A DNA stretch of 64,000 nt from Sorlinia euscelidii (GCF_036452155.1 NZ_JAWJZY010000002.1), one strand, 5' to 3'. Shown: positions 9,045 through 19,245, numbered from the stretch's first letter. The notes: generated from the sequence alone by a model not told the origin. Program-made: numbers and translations.

Positions 9045-10046
9045 ATGACTTATTCACCCAATTACAAGGTCACTGACCGAAACCTCGCCCTTGAGCTGGT
9101 GCGCGTGACGGAAGCGGCTGCCATCTCCGCCTCTGCCTGGACCGGACGCGGCATGAAGAATGAAGCGGACGGTGCTGCTGTGACCGCAATGCGTTCCGCG
9201 TTTGATACAGTGGCGATTGACGGCACCGTTGTCATCGGTGAGGGCGAAATGGACGAGGCCCCGATGCTTTATATCGGGGAGAAAGTCGGCAGTGGCGGTC
9301 CGAAGATGGATATCGCCGTGGACCCGCTTGAGGGCACAAATTTATGTGCCAAAGATATGCCGAATGCGATGACCATGGTCGCCCTTGCTGAAAACGGCAA
9401 TTTCCTGCATGCGCCTGATATTTATATGCAGAAGCTCGTTGTCGGCCCTGGCCTGCCTGAAGATCTGATTGATCTCGACGCCCCGATTGAGAAGACACTT
9501 AAAGATGTTGCCAAGGCAAAAGGGAAGGACATCACCAACCTGATTATGTGCGCGCTTGAGCGTGATCGGCATCAGGAGCTGATCGCCCGTGCCCGTGAGG
9601 CAGGTGCCCGCGTGGTTCTGCTAACCGATGGTGACGTGGCGGCGGCGATCGCGGCCTGCATTGATGACAGCCGGGTTGACCTCTATGCAGGTTCAGGTGG
9701 CGCGCCGGAAGGTGTTCTGGCGGCTGCGGCGGTGCGCTGCGTGGGTGGTCAGATGCAGGGCCGTTTGATGTTTGAGGATCAGAGCCAGATCGACCGCGCG
9801 AAGGAAATGGCGCCGGGCAAGGATCCGACCCGTAAACTAGGCCTGCATGATATGGCGGCGGGCGACGTGTTGTTCTCGGCCACCGGCGTCACGACAGGCA
9901 CGCTGCTGCGCGGTGTCCGCTTTATGGGCCCGACCCTGGCGCGGACGCATTCCATCGTGATGCGGTCAAAATCGGCCACCGTCCGCTTTATTGAGGGACG
10001 TCACGATTTCTCCACGAAAACCTGGGCTTCGCCTGAAGGGATCTAA
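9045..10046 (+). CDS. glpX: Class II fructose-1,6-bisphosphatase GlpX
   Basis: It hydrolyses fructose-1,6-bisphosphate in gluconeogenesis and the Calvin/pentose branches. Diagnostic blocks are WTGRGMKNEADGAAV, the metal-binding VIGEGEMDEAPML and AVDPLEGTN, then SGGAPEGVLAAAA and ATGVTTGTLLRGV near the C-terminus. The start at 9045 (MTYSPNYKV) follows AAAGG and matches the usual N-terminus; the open frame runs further upstream. The protein is 333 residues, normal for GlpX. It is the third gene in the alaC-like / hom / glpX run. Confidence 0.95.
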   Translation: MTYSPNYKVTDRNLALELVRVTEAAAISASAWTGRGMKNEADGAAVTAMRSAFDTVAIDGTVVIGEGEMDEAPMLYIGEKVGSGGPKMDIAVDPLEGTNLCAKDMPNAMTMVALAENGNFLHAPDIYMQKLVVGPGLPEDLIDLDAPIEKTLKDVAKAKGKDITNLIMCALERDRHQELIARAREAGARVVLLTDGDVAAAIAACIDDSRVDLYAGSGGAPEGVLAAAAVRCVGGQMQGRLMFEDQSQIDRAKEMAPGKDPTRKLGLHDMAAGDVLFSATGVTTGTLLRGVRFMGPTLARTHSIVMRSKSATVRFIEGRHDFSTKTWASPEGI

Positions 10047-10530
10047 TTCCACTTTCGAGAATGCGCGCGTGGGAACGGAGATTATGCCGGACCTGCGCGC
10101 CTTACGAGCGGTTTCCCGCCCCTCTTTTCAGCGCCCCACCCACGATGCGGCTTTCCGACAGACGCATGTCGTCACCTGTAAAGTGCTTCATGCTTTGGTC
10201 ATGGGGTCGAAGTTTTCATCCCGTACGGCGGCGGAAGATAATCGCGTCGGCGTCTTTATGCTCTGGAATAAGGTTCGGGGCGACGCATGGCGCCATCATC
10301 TTTGAGACGCTTTCCGTAACGGTTTCAAGACCGTCGGAGCGTCATCGTCTATTTGCCGACCAACGCGCATCATTGTCGCGGTTCAACAATCCTCGATCCA
10401 TTGAAATAAGCTGTCACGCCGCGAAGGCGGGATGAAACCGGGGAGAGCGTCGCCGAAGCTTCTGACGTTTTGAGTCATTCCATGCGAGATCGGTCTTCGA
10501 TCCGGGGCGTTTATACGTTATATCGAAACG
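10047..10530. other. Intergenic region without a supported gene
   Basis: About 480 bp between glpX and recJ. Short open frames exist on both strands but none has a credible start, composition or recognisable motif. No RNA gene, repeat or clear terminator was seen. Confidence 0.5.
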
Positions 10531-12352
10531 ATGTTGATGCAGGAAGACACCGCCCCACCGCCCGCGCGCAACCATGTCCTTGATGTCACGCGGAGCGGGC
10601 AGGGAAAGGCCTGGGTGTGGCGGCATGAGGCCATGGATGACGCCCTTGCGGAACGTGTCAGTTTCGCAATGGCGCAGAAGATTGGCCTTTCAGAGCTCAC
10701 CTGCCGCCTCCTGACATCGCGTGGCATTGATATTGATGCGGCGGAAGCGTTCCTTTCGCCACGTCTGCGCGACACCATGCCGGACCCGCTCTGCCTCCGC
10801 GATATGGACCGGGCCGTCGCCTGCCTGACGGATATCGTCAGGCAACAAGGAGATGTGGGCATCCTCGGTGATTACGATGTGGATGGTGGTTGCGGCACCG
10901 CCCTTTTGACAGAGACGTTACGTGAGTTGGGGTGCCAGGTGCACACCCATATACCCGACCGCATCGCCGAGGGTTACGGCCCGAATGTGTCGGCCATCGA
11001 AGCGTTGCTGGAGAAAGGTGCCGCCGTCATTATCTGCGTTGATTGCGGCACGGCGGCGATGGACGTGTTAGACCCCTTCTCAGGCAAAGTGCCGCTGATC
11101 GTGCTCGATCATCATAAGCCGGATGGCGCGCGTCTGCCGCAAGCCATCATCGTCAACCCCAATAGGCTGGATTGTAACTCCCAGCTCGGCACGTTATGCG
11201 CCGCGGGGGTGGTGCTGATGACGCTGATCGCCTTGACACGCAGCCTCGCCACCGCCGGTTTTTTTGAAACGCGTCGCCGCCCTGACTTGATGTCAAAGCT
11301 TGATCTGGTCGCGCTCGCGACGATTTGTGATGTCATGCCGCTTCAGGGCCTTAATCGCGCTCTCGTGGCGCAGGGGTTGAAAGTCATGGCGCAGGGGCGG
11401 CGTCTTGGCCTATCGACCTTAGCCTCCGTGGCTGGCGTGGACACGCCGGGGAGTGCGACAGCGTGCGGATTTTTCCTCGGGCCGCGCCTTAATGCGGGGG
11501 GCGGATCGCGCGCGCCGATCTCGGGCTGAAACTGCTTCTGTCTCAGGATGTCCATGAGGCGCGCACATTGGCGGCGGAACTGGATGACATTAACGCCCGA
11601 CGCCGTGATGTGGAATCCGCCATTCTCATCGCTGCGGAGGCACAGGCTGAGGCACAGATCGCAGGCGGCGCGCGCTTCATTTTTGTCCATGACCCATCAT
11701 GGCATCCCGGTATTGTCGGAATCGTGGCCGGGCGGCTCAAGGAGCGCTTTAACTGTCCCGTTTTCGTCGGGGCGGAGAAAGATGGCGTCATTAAAGGCTC
11801 GGCGCGCTCTATCCCTGGATTGGATGTGGGCCTGGCCGTCATCAATGCGCGGCAGAAAAATCTTCTCACCACCGGTGGGGGCATGCTATGGCCGCGGGTT
11901 TTGGCCTCCCTGCAAGTCGCGCGGCGGATTTGCGTACCTTTTTGGACGCCGCCTTCACTGCGCAGGCCAGTGAGCCGCGCGCTGCTGTCATGCCGATCGA
12001 CGCGGTGATGACCCTTCGCGGTGCCCGAGCCGCTCTGGCGCATGAAATTGCGCGTCTCGCACCTTTCGGGGCGGGTAATGATGAGCCTGTTCTGGCCATC
12101 CCGCGCCTGCGCTGCGTCAAATGTGATCGCATTGGCCGCGACGGCAATACGCTGCGCATTATCATGCAGGATGAATCCGGCAATCGGTTGAAAGGACTTG
12201 TCTTCCGCGCGGCGGACAAGGCTTTCTGCGCTTTGCTGGAAGATCGCAGCATGAAGCCCCTCCACGTTGCCGGGCATCTGAAATGCGATATGTGGCAGGG
12301 TCAGGAAAATCTGACATTTTTTATTTGCGATGCAGCGCCCGTCGGGGCTTGA
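10531..12352 (+). pseudogene. recJ: RecJ single-strand 5'-3' exonuclease, two frameshifts
   Basis: The three reading-frame pieces together give a full RecJ. Piece one has the DHH signature GDYDVDGGCGTALL and VLDHHKPD, the metal-binding core. After FFLGPRLNAGG the frame is lost at the G run 11496-11501; adding one G restores GRIARADLGLKLLLSQD. The middle piece carries the DHHA1 domain (VHDPSWHPGIVGIVAGRLKE). The frame is lost again at the G run 11877-11881; one extra G restores TTGGGHAMAAGFGL. The last piece has the C-terminal OB-like domain (RLAPFGAGNDEPVLA). Both lesions are contractions of G runs, and every conserved motif is otherwise intact, so a sequence error is as likely as a true pseudogene. 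Confidence 0.85.
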
Positions 12353-12391
12353 CCCGCAGCCGCGTCTACGATACTCACCCTCACGCCTCAA

Positions 12392-12467
12392 GTCCCGTTC
12401 GTCTAGAGGCCTAGGACACCGCCCTTTCACGGCGGCAACACGGGTTCGAATCCCGTACGGGACGCCA
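12392..12467 (+). tRNA. tRNA-Glu (anticodon TTC)
   Basis: A full cloverleaf can be drawn. The acceptor stem GTCCCGT pairs with ACGGGAC, the anticodon arm CCGCC-CTTTCAC-GGCGG holds anticodon TTC, the T arm is CGGGTTCGAATCCCG, the discriminator base is G and the CCA end is encoded. It lies 39 bp after recJ on the same strand and is followed directly by atypical DNA, so it could be an integration site, although no second copy of its 3' end was found in this window. Confidence 0.97.
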
Positions 12468-13129
12468 TTTTTCGAAAATCATGAATTGAAACAATGGCTT
12501 GTGTGCGTGGTTAGACACTTTTCCAATAAGGTCAGACACTTCTGCGGTGGGCGACGACCATCCTGGCGAGGTCTCTCTGGTCCACGGCGCGCGTTTAGCG
12601 CTGAACGTCAGCACACGGGATCACAGAGACGTCGATGACGCCCCTCGCGGCTGATGGAAAGCCCTTGGACGGCACGGACGTGAACGGCACATTCAAGACG
12701 CTCCTTATCTCCCGTCACCATAGGGAGGTAAACTATGTGATGCTTTGGACACGCGATTTTGCCAACAATGTCGGCGGATATCCGCAGGTCGCCATCGTCA
12801 ACTGAAACGGCCCAAAGTAAATGAGGCTGTCCCTTGCCGTCGACAGCACCTCGTCTTCTGGAGCAAACGATACAGAGTGGCAGGCCGTTTGGCGGATGTC
12901 GTCGAAACCTACGTGAAGCTGATATCAGATCGCCAGATCGTCACGATGCATGTCACTGCAGGCGGCAACACAACTAAAGGCTTGTAAGCAGGACGATGCC
13001 GCCGATGGCAAGACTTATGAGGTGCCGCATGACGCGTGGATAGAAGCCTGTCTGCGAGAGAAATGTCTGCCTCTTCAGTCCAGCATGGAGAAAATACCAA
13101 TGTAGTGACGGTGAATTCCGTGATGTTTC
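12468..13129. other. Poorly coding DNA downstream of tRNA-Glu
   Basis: About 660 bp. Only short unrelated open frames are present, for example an 80-codon frame at 12745-12987 that does not resemble a known protein. Base composition and lack of codon structure suggest decayed or horizontally acquired sequence. No transposase, integrase or repeat could be identified. Confidence 0.5.
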
Positions 13130-14260
13130 TTATCGGCTCTTCAGTCTTCGTGCGACCCTGAGAAAGGGCATTTCAATAAAGCTGAATGTGAAAGTCGAAG
13201 TTGCGCAGATGAGAAAGACCGTTAAGAAAAAGAACGGCTGATAGGCTAAGTGAGATAAATGACACAAAGTCGTCCATTCATTTAGAAAAAATAGGAAAAT
13301 CCCGTGCAGCAAATAGATGCTGAAGCTCGCTTCACCGAGACAAACGGCTGCTTTTGTTTCCAACAGACCGAAAACCGTCGTCCCACTAACAATCAGGATA
13401 AATGGAATTCCCAGTAATATATAATTTTCAATGTTGAATACGTTGGAACCGGAATAAAAAACACACCAAAGCATTGCAAGCACGGCAGCACTACTGATTG
13501 ATTGGGGGATAGAAATTTTCCCCTTCAGGTCGCGCGCGAGAAAGCCAATGGGAAAGCAAACGACGAATTTCGCGCCTGCATGAAGGTGAGTTTGAGCCAA
13601 CCAACCTAATATTATGATAGCCAGAATGGAAACCGTCATTGACCCGATTTGTTGCCTCAACCAGAAAATAACTGGCAAAGAAAGGTAAAGTCCCCATTCA
13701 TAGGTGAGGGTCCACATGACTCCCATGTTGAAATTTGAAGTATACAGAAAGGTCCCGACATAGGGTATAAATGGCGTTATTAAAAAATCGCGCCAGAACC
13801 ATGGATTTAACGGTGTATGTTCAGGACCAAGTGCAGGCATGACTTCATATCTGAAACAAAGCATGAAAATGGCGCAAATACCCGATATAAGATAGGCCAT
13901 GGGTAAAATACGAAGACATCGTTTTGCGAGGAAGATCGCATAGCTGCGAAGCGTGTCGAAACGTCTGTTAGCGAACAGGTAAGCCGAAAGCATGAAAAAT
14001 CCGGCGACCGCGAACCGTCCGAATTTTTCACCAATGACGTAACCATCTTCATTCCATCCGAAGCCACTCCAATATCGGAACATGAAGACGGCGTGATGAT
14101 AAACGACCGCGATCGCCAGGAAGAAGCGCAATCCGTCAAGATGCTCGTCTCTGCCCTTTTCCGCTTTATCTAAAAAGGCGAACACCGGCAGACGGAAAAT
14201 GAGGAGCAGGAGGGCCGTGTAGACGGCTAAAGCGATGAGGAGCTTGGGCTGTGCTGGCAT
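13130..14260 (-). CDS. Membrane O-acyltransferase, OafA/acyltransferase_3 family
   Basis: A 376-residue polytopic protein with about ten membrane segments. The family signature near the N-terminus is present: DGLRFFLAIAVVYHHA, with the conserved Arg and the HH pair, then FAVAGFFMLSAYLFA, the usual FFxxSGYL variant, and CLGEASFSIYLLHGIFLF in the last helices. Enzymes of this family transfer acetyl or other acyl groups to sugars of LPS, capsule or exopolysaccharide. It is an orphan here, surrounded by non-coding DNA, and its codon use is more AT-rich than the flanking housekeeping genes, which suggests acquisition by transfer. The substrate is not predictable. Confidence 0.85.
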   Translation of the reverse strand: MPAQPKLLIALAVYTALLLLIFRLPVFAFLDKAEKGRDEHLDGLRFFLAIAVVYHHAVFMFRYWSGFGWNEDGYVIGEKFGRFAVAGFFMLSAYLFANRRFDTLRSYAIFLAKRCLRILPMAYLISGICAIFMLCFRYEVMPALGPEHTPLNPWFWRDFLITPFIPYVGTFLYTSNFNMGVMWTLTYEWGLYLSLPVIFWLRQQIGSMTVSILAIIILGWLAQTHLHAGAKFVVCFPIGFLARDLKGKISIPQSISSAAVLAMLWCVFYSGSNVFNIENYILLGIPFILIVSGTTVFGLLETKAAVCLGEASFSIYLLHGIFLFFLNEWTTLCHLSHLAYQPFFFLTVFLICATSTFTFSFIEMPFLRVARRLKSR

Positions 14261-15376
14261 TTATTCCCGATGCCGCATTAAATGGGCCGGGTCAATTGCC
14301 GAATTAATCGACCATATCAGTGTTGTTGCCAAAAATGAAGAGAACGTTGTTATTGTGGAAAAAAAAGCGCCGGGTTACCGAAGCCACCTAGGGCCCAGGA
14401 TTTCAGGAGGATGGATCACACCGCGCGTGGCCCATGAGCGGCGGTGGAAACGCAACCCTCATCAATGTGCGAATCCTTATGCGCTGATCCTGTGGGAAAC
14501 GTGCTCTTCGCATGCGCGCTTCGTCTTATCATGGCGGATGTCGGTGTTCTGCAACCCAGCTGCTAGCGCTGAACCGCCTGCGATACGCAAATCGCCATCT
14601 ATCGTATGCGCGGCACTCACAGCGTCCGCAATCGCTGTAACCACCAAACCATGGAAGTTATGCGGGTAGAGATGCATGGCTTTCACAACGCGGCCTGCTC
14701 TTCTCGCCTGTAATTGAGCGTCATGAGCTGAATGATCTGCTGACGGGCTTCGTTGACCCGCGTTTCTTCAGGGGCGGAGGGTCAGGCTTCACCTGCCGCT
14801 GACATCTTTGACATCACTGCTGAGCAGATGTTTGTGAGAATAAACAACTCTACCATACGCCGTTCTGTCACGTAGGGGACATGACCTGCCGTTCACGTAG
14901 TAAAGTTCTGGGAGGCAAGTCGAGGCTGACGCCTACCCATCGCTCTAGGATCAAAAAATGTGGAGAATATTCAGCGCCAAATTGAGGAACGAGGAATAGC
15001 GCCCGGACGGATCTCCGGATCGAAGACAGTCTTCGGTGAGCTAGGTTGACCGTTGGATTTCGTTCGGACCGTAATCGCATCGAAATCGTCTCCTCAGCCA
15101 CTTTGCCGAGCCGGTCACCCGGCGTTATGCAAATGGCCGGTCATCCTGACAGTCACACAATCAAAAAAACTGTCCCGAGGCTTGGTATTCAAGAATCAAC
15201 ATGAAGAATTTCAGCCTTACACAGTCTTATGCTGATGTGTTAAAATGAATTATTCTATTACCATCCCCGCGACCCGCGCATATCGGTGCAAGGATTGAAC
15301 AATAATTTGAGTGGGACCGGTAATTTCGAAAGATGTGAAGCGACAGAGAAAGAAGTTCGCTCACGGGGTAAAGGAT
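14261..15376. other. Long region without a supported gene
   Basis: About 1.1 kb between the acyltransferase and the small gene at 15377. Frames of 60-140 codons occur on both strands, but none has a ribosome site, a continuous codon pattern and recognisable domains together. It probably represents degraded accessory DNA. No RNA gene or repeat was seen. Confidence 0.5.
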
Positions 15377-15943
15377 ATGACTGTGTTGAAAACAAAAAAA
15401 AAGCAATCAACGTCAGGCCAGATTCAGGTTCAAGCAGATATGACGACGATGCCAACCCCCGAACGCCTGCGGAAATCTGATTTTGCGGCCGGGCATCCGC
15501 ATCGAGTGGTAACAGCGCTTGATGCGCTTCTTAAATCTGGCGATATTTCGGATCAGGCTTACGCCGCTGCGCGTAAATGGCGTCGGGATTACCTTTTTGC
15601 CCGTTTCGGGTATCAGGAAATCAGCAGTCAGCGTCTCGGCACAACCTATTACAAACATGATGAAATTTCCTGGCGAATGACGCGCGCGGAAGTGTGGCGC
15701 ACCCTGGCGGAAATTCGGACGGCGATTGGCGCGGAGGCGCATCGTCGATTGGAGTGGGGGTTGATTGAAGAGGTCAGTTTTACGCAGATGGCCGCCAAAA
15801 TCATGCCACATCGCCGCGTGGATGATGCGCGCAAGCGCGTTTCAGCACAATTTGCCCTGACTTTGTCCCGTTTGGATGAAGTATATCAGGAACGTCGGCG
15901 TCAGGAAATTGTGAAGCGTCGTCTCCCCAATGCAGACGCTTGA
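15377..15943 (+). CDS. Small regulator-like protein of unknown function (paralogue of 55147 gene)
   Basis: About 188 residues if it starts at ATG 15377, which follows AAAGGAT; the open frame begins at 15311. It is a clear paralogue of the protein at 55147-55749. Shared blocks are P-T-x-E-R-L-R-K-S near residue 25, W/L-R-R-D-Y/W-L-x-A-R-x-G-Y, a SWRMTRA block, and near the C-terminus E-V/L-S-F-x-x-M-A-x-x-M-P followed by RVSAQFAL or KVSAQCAL. The C-terminal helical part resembles the DUF6456-type DNA-binding-like domain found in Alphaproteobacteria; this is a by-eye impression. It lies before the phage tail module and could be its regulator. The function is unknown. Confidence 0.55.
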   Translation: MTVLKTKKKQSTSGQIQVQADMTTMPTPERLRKSDFAAGHPHRVVTALDALLKSGDISDQAYAAARKWRRDYLFARFGYQEISSQRLGTTYYKHDEISWRMTRAEVWRTLAEIRTAIGAEAHRRLEWGLIEEVSFTQMAAKIMPHRRVDDARKRVSAQFALTLSRLDEVYQERRRQEIVKRRLPNADA

Positions 15944-16452
15944 CGTCACACCAGTATCGACGTAAAATTATTCAGAATTCCACAATGACGACGTATACAA
16001 TGGAAGCCGCTGGATCAGGCGGCTTTCTTCATTTGTGGATGAAGAATTTCCAATACCAATCTGCCTCGTGATACCAATATTGCCGGAAGATAATGTGAGC
16101 ATCACGGGCTGACATGGTCTCATGCCCGCATTTTCATCGCCTCGTGGACATTTTTTCAGCGCGCCGTTGACGCAACCGCTTATCCAGTCGTCGTCACCAC
16201 CAACGGCGGAAACACGGACGCCCTGGAGCCAGCTCTCAAGTCGGTCGTAAAGGTGTGAAGGCTGAGAACACGTTATGATGAACACTAAGCGCCTGATAGG
16301 TAATGCGCGCAGCCTCATCGCCACCCGAATTGTCGATGAGAGAGTGCACGCCGAGTGAATACGCCCCGGCGCCTTGTCGCCGCGAGAGCCTGTGCACGTC
16401 AATCCACAACATTTGGTTCCCCCCAAACGTCATCTTTAAAAAGGAAAGAAAA
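15944..16452. other. Intergenic region upstream of the tail module
   Basis: About 510 bp. On the + strand short stretches look protein-like (MNTKRLIGNARSLIA near 16277, broken by a stop), which may be the remains of an upstream phage structural gene. None is long enough to call. The final 12 bases hold AAGGAAAG, the ribosome site of the gene at 16453. Confidence 0.35.
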
Positions 16453-16887
16453 ATGACAATGATGACCTACACGCCTCTCATCGAAACAGCATCAGGGTCC
16501 GGGAAATTCGCGATGCTGCCCAAAGACATCAAGGCGGCGTCAACGAGTGAGGCCCTGGCGCAAGCCGCGCAGCTTGTATCGGACGGGCGGAAAATCGGGG
16601 TTTTTCCCCATCAATCCGTTGCGGGTGGGCCCGTTTCCAGCGCGGCCGCACCCGATGAAGCCGGGAAAAAATACAGCGCACTCGCGCAGATCGGTGGCGT
16701 GAGTGCGTTTTTCACGCCGTTTGACCAGACACCCGCCTCGACGCAGATTGACGCGTCACAAATCGCGATGGCGCTCGGGCAGCTTTATGGTTTCCGCATC
16801 GGGTTGATGGCCTTGCAGGTGGCGCAGGAGGGGCAGGGAAGCGTCACGCTGAAGAAGAACGCCGCGTCCGCCAGGAAAGGCAAGTGA
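16453..16887 (+). CDS. Phage-type small structural protein, unknown
   Basis: 144 residues, starting at an ATG that follows AAGGAAAG. The open frame extends to 16303, but the upstream part looks non-coding. Ala/Gln-rich sequence, no membrane segment, and a basic C-terminus (KKNAASARKGK). I do not recognise the family. It lies 3 bp before the tail tube gene, so a tail completion or connector role is possible from position alone. Confidence 0.5.
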   Translation: MTMMTYTPLIETASGSGKFAMLPKDIKAASTSEALAQAAQLVSDGRKIGVFPHQSVAGGPVSSAAAPDEAGKKYSALAQIGGVSAFFTPFDQTPASTQIDASQIAMALGQLYGFRIGLMALQVAQEGQGSVTLKKNAASARKGK

Positions 16888-16890
16888 TCG

Positions 16891-18138
16891 ATGGCGGTTA
16901 CAGGTGCAACGTCGGGGTACGCAGCCGGCGAACTGACAAATCTGACGCAGATCGAATATGCGCAGGAAGTGACCTATGGCGTCTCGCCGACGAGCGACTA
17001 CCAAATTCTGCGTCATGCGGGCGAGACCATCGCGATGCAGGATGTGGTCGTCACGCCGGAAGAAATCAACGCCGTGCCTGAGGATGGCGCGACTTCAGTG
17101 ACAAGCCGCTCCGCAGGCGGTTCCATATCGGGCTTGCTTTCTTACGGTACCTACGATGATTTCATCGCCGCCGTGATGGGCATTGAATGGGTTTATGAAA
17201 AACTCTATCACGTTGCTGGCGGGAAACGCTTGCCAACTTTATGGCAGAACGGCGACCATTTTGAATTCGAATTCCATGAGGAAACCCCGATATTTTCCGA
17301 TTGGCCATCGGTCGGAATTGTGGGTTTGGAAAATCTGAAAGGCGAAGAGATCAAAGTCCCTTTTCGCATTCGCGATGAGAATCAGTCTGATGATCTGCGC
17401 GATAGCCTGATTCTAGCGCGAAGCGACGGGTATAAAATCCTTTCTGCGACACAGGACGATAAGTCGTTCACCGGCGGTCCAACGGATTTGATGATTCAGA
17501 AAATCCGGTTGGATGCTCTCACAAACAGCAATGTCGCAAAGTCCTTCACGATAAGAAAAAAGATTGGCAGCGTCTATCAGATATATTCGGGCAATATTGT
17601 CACCAAACTGAAGCTCGACTTCCAATTGCAACAGACGCCGACGATTCAGATCGACTTTCTTGGCGCGGTCATGAATATGGACGATGTTTCGAAATACAGG
17701 ACTCCGGCGCCAGCTACGACGACGGACGTCATGCAGGTGGGAAGTTTACAACGACTTGAATTCAATGGATCGTCCTTCGACGGGTTGGTTCAGTCCGCAA
17801 CGCTGACATTAACCCGTAACGGCGCAACGCTGGAGCAGGGCATCGGGAACATTTACCCATCCGGCGTTCAATTCGGCTCCTTCAATGCGGCACTCGATTT
17901 AGAAATCTATTTCCGCAGTGATGACCATTTGGCCCTGCTTTTTTCAGGGATGAGTGGCCCCCTCTCATTCACGGTCGCCGGCTTGAGCGGATATTACGAA
18001 TTCAACCTGCTTAACGCCGTGCCCTACAATGTCACGGCCCCGATCGACCAGAAAAATAAGTCGATGATCCTGCACGTCCCCTTGACCGGTAACCCCATCC
18101 CCGGCGGCGGGACGCTCGCCATTCGTCGCGTCGGCTGA
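16891..18138 (+). CDS. Phage tail tube protein-like
   Basis: 415 residues. N-terminal blocks such as LTQIEYAQEVTYGVSPTSDY and a following SRSAGGSISGLLSYGTYDDF match the layout of siphophage tail tube proteins of the lambda V/TTP type, where a beta-sandwich is followed by optional Ig-like domains. The C-terminal half is beta-rich (LEFNGSSFDGLVQSATLTLT) and could be a decoration domain. Its place, immediately before a gene with a G/GT-type frameshift signal and the tape measure, supports the tail tube call strongly, since that gene order is near universal in siphophages. Confidence 0.7.
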   Translation: MAVTGATSGYAAGELTNLTQIEYAQEVTYGVSPTSDYQILRHAGETIAMQDVVVTPEEINAVPEDGATSVTSRSAGGSISGLLSYGTYDDFIAAVMGIEWVYEKLYHVAGGKRLPTLWQNGDHFEFEFHEETPIFSDWPSVGIVGLENLKGEEIKVPFRIRDENQSDDLRDSLILARSDGYKILSATQDDKSFTGGPTDLMIQKIRLDALTNSNVAKSFTIRKKIGSVYQIYSGNIVTKLKLDFQLQQTPTIQIDFLGAVMNMDDVSKYRTPAPATTTDVMQVGSLQRLEFNGSSFDGLVQSATLTLTRNGATLEQGIGNIYPSGVQFGSFNAALDLEIYFRSDDHLALLFSGMSGPLSFTVAGLSGYYEFNLLNAVPYNVTAPIDQKNKSMILHVPLTGNPIPGGGTLAIRRVG

Positions 18139-18202
18139 ACGTCGCGCTTCACTGCAAAATTTTTAACGCCGCATAGCACGGCATTATTATCTGGAGAGAA
18201 AC

Positions 18203-18613
18203 ATGGTCACGATCAACGCGCTGGCCCGTGATACGCGCGCCATTAACGATGGAGAATGGTTTGCAAGCCCCGATTTCCCTGACGTCAAAATCATGACGCG
18301 CGGCTATACGGATGACTATATTGACGCACTCAATAAGCGTATGAAGCGCGCGACTGAAGCGCATCGCTGCACGTCGGATACACTGCCTCAAAATGTTTTG
18401 CGCAATATAAATGCTGAACTCGTCGCGCAATATCTGCTGCTCGATGTGGAGGGGCTGACGGAGGCGGATGGCACGACGAAACTCGATGTCGAGAAGTTAA
18501 AGTCCCTCCTGGCCCAGCCGGAATATAACCGCCTTCTCGCCCTCTGTTTCGAGGCCGCCGCCGCCGTCACAGTGAGTGCGGATCAACAACGCGCGGACGC
18601 ATTGGGAAACTGA
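18203..18613 (+). CDS. Tail assembly chaperone, lambda gpG-like
   Basis: 136 residues after GGAGAG and ATG. It lies between the tail tube and the tape measure, where siphophages encode tail assembly chaperone G. It ends in ...ADALGN followed at once by TGA. The last two sense codons GGA AAC, with the preceding G, form the heptamer G GGA AAC (18604-18610), a classical -1 slippery site (lambda uses G GGA AAG at the same spot). The zero-frame product would be G and the shifted product GT. The chaperone is thought to coat the tape measure before tail tube polymerisation. Confidence 0.7.
   Translation: MVTINALARDTRAINDGEWFASPDFPDVKIMTRGYTDDYIDALNKRMKRATEAHRCTSDTLPQNVLRNINAELVAQYLLLDVEGLTEADGTTKLDVEKLKSLLAQPEYNRLLALCFEAAAAVTVSADQQRADALGN
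18604..18610 (+). promoter_or_regulatory. -1 programmed ribosomal frameshift site GGGAAAC
   Basis: The heptamer GGGAAAC fits the X XXY YYZ rule in the correct phase of the upstream gene and is followed immediately by its TGA stop. Slipping back one base places the ribosome in the open frame that runs to 18969. A downstream stimulatory structure was not worked out. Confidence 0.7.
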
Positions 18614-18969
18614 CGGCCGCCCTCTCCTGGCATCTTCAATGGGGCGCTTACCTCGACACGCCTTTGATCTCAGCCGTCACCGAGGATCATCCGCGGACGG
18701 ACCCAAAGCCGGAATTTTTCTGGATCTGGCGGGCGTGGCATCGCCTGGCGGCGGACAGGCCACAAAACCCGTTCGGTATGATCCATCCGATGAATGGCGG
18801 CATTATCGCGACCCAACCCGGCGCAACCCCATGGAGAATTGTCAGGTCGTGGGCGGATCATCATGGTTTGACGCGGGAGGAATACCAACTTCTCGACCTT
18901 TGCATCGTCGCGATGGATCGCGTCGCGCACGATCATTGGGAGCATGAACGCAGGAAATTTGCGCTGTGA
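18610..18969 (+). CDS. GT extension of tail assembly chaperone (read by -1 frameshift)
   Basis: The second half of a lambda-like GT protein, about 119 residues, without a credible start of its own; it is entered from the slippery site. The sequence LTAALSWHLQWGAYLDTPL opens it, with many Trp residues (EFFWIWRAWHRL) and a helical C-terminus (LDLCIVAMDRVAHDHWEHE), which is typical for the T domain that contacts the tail tube. A TTG codon at 18664 could act as an internal start but is not needed. Confidence 0.65.
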   Translation: MTAALSWHLQWGAYLDTPLISAVTEDHPRTDPKPEFFWIWRAWHRLAADRPQNPFGMIHPMNGGIIATQPGATPWRIVRSWADHHGLTREEYQLLDLCIVAMDRVAHDHWEHERRKFAL

Positions 18970-19245
18970 TCGCGTCGCCACCTTGATCGCGGCTACCCGG
19001 TCGGGCGCGCTTGCTTGGTGCAGGCTTCGTCCTCTGAAGCAGATCACTTTCCCAGGCTTCGCCGTGATCGACCGCTAAACGGGTGACGTCATGCTGCAGG
19101 TCGAGAAGGCGTGCGGGCGAGACCTGATCTGACGCTTTCCCGGTATCATGTACGTTGGCCAGACGCGCCTTCTGCCTCTGTTTCTTCCGCCTCGGCATGG
19201 TCGTGTGATGAAATAATATCAAGAATAAGAAGTGAAAACCGCATC

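Noticed and set aside
12392..12467. tRNA-Glu as a proven attachment site
   Set aside because: No second copy of the tRNA 3' end and no integrase were found in this window.
14477..14686. 69-codon minus-strand frame as a small gene
   Set aside because: No ribosome site, no recognisable domain, and surrounding DNA has no coding structure.
15968..16426. 152-codon minus-strand frame upstream of the tail module
   Set aside because: Composition is unlike a protein, it opposes the phage genes and has no start signal; short phage-like fragments are on the other strand.
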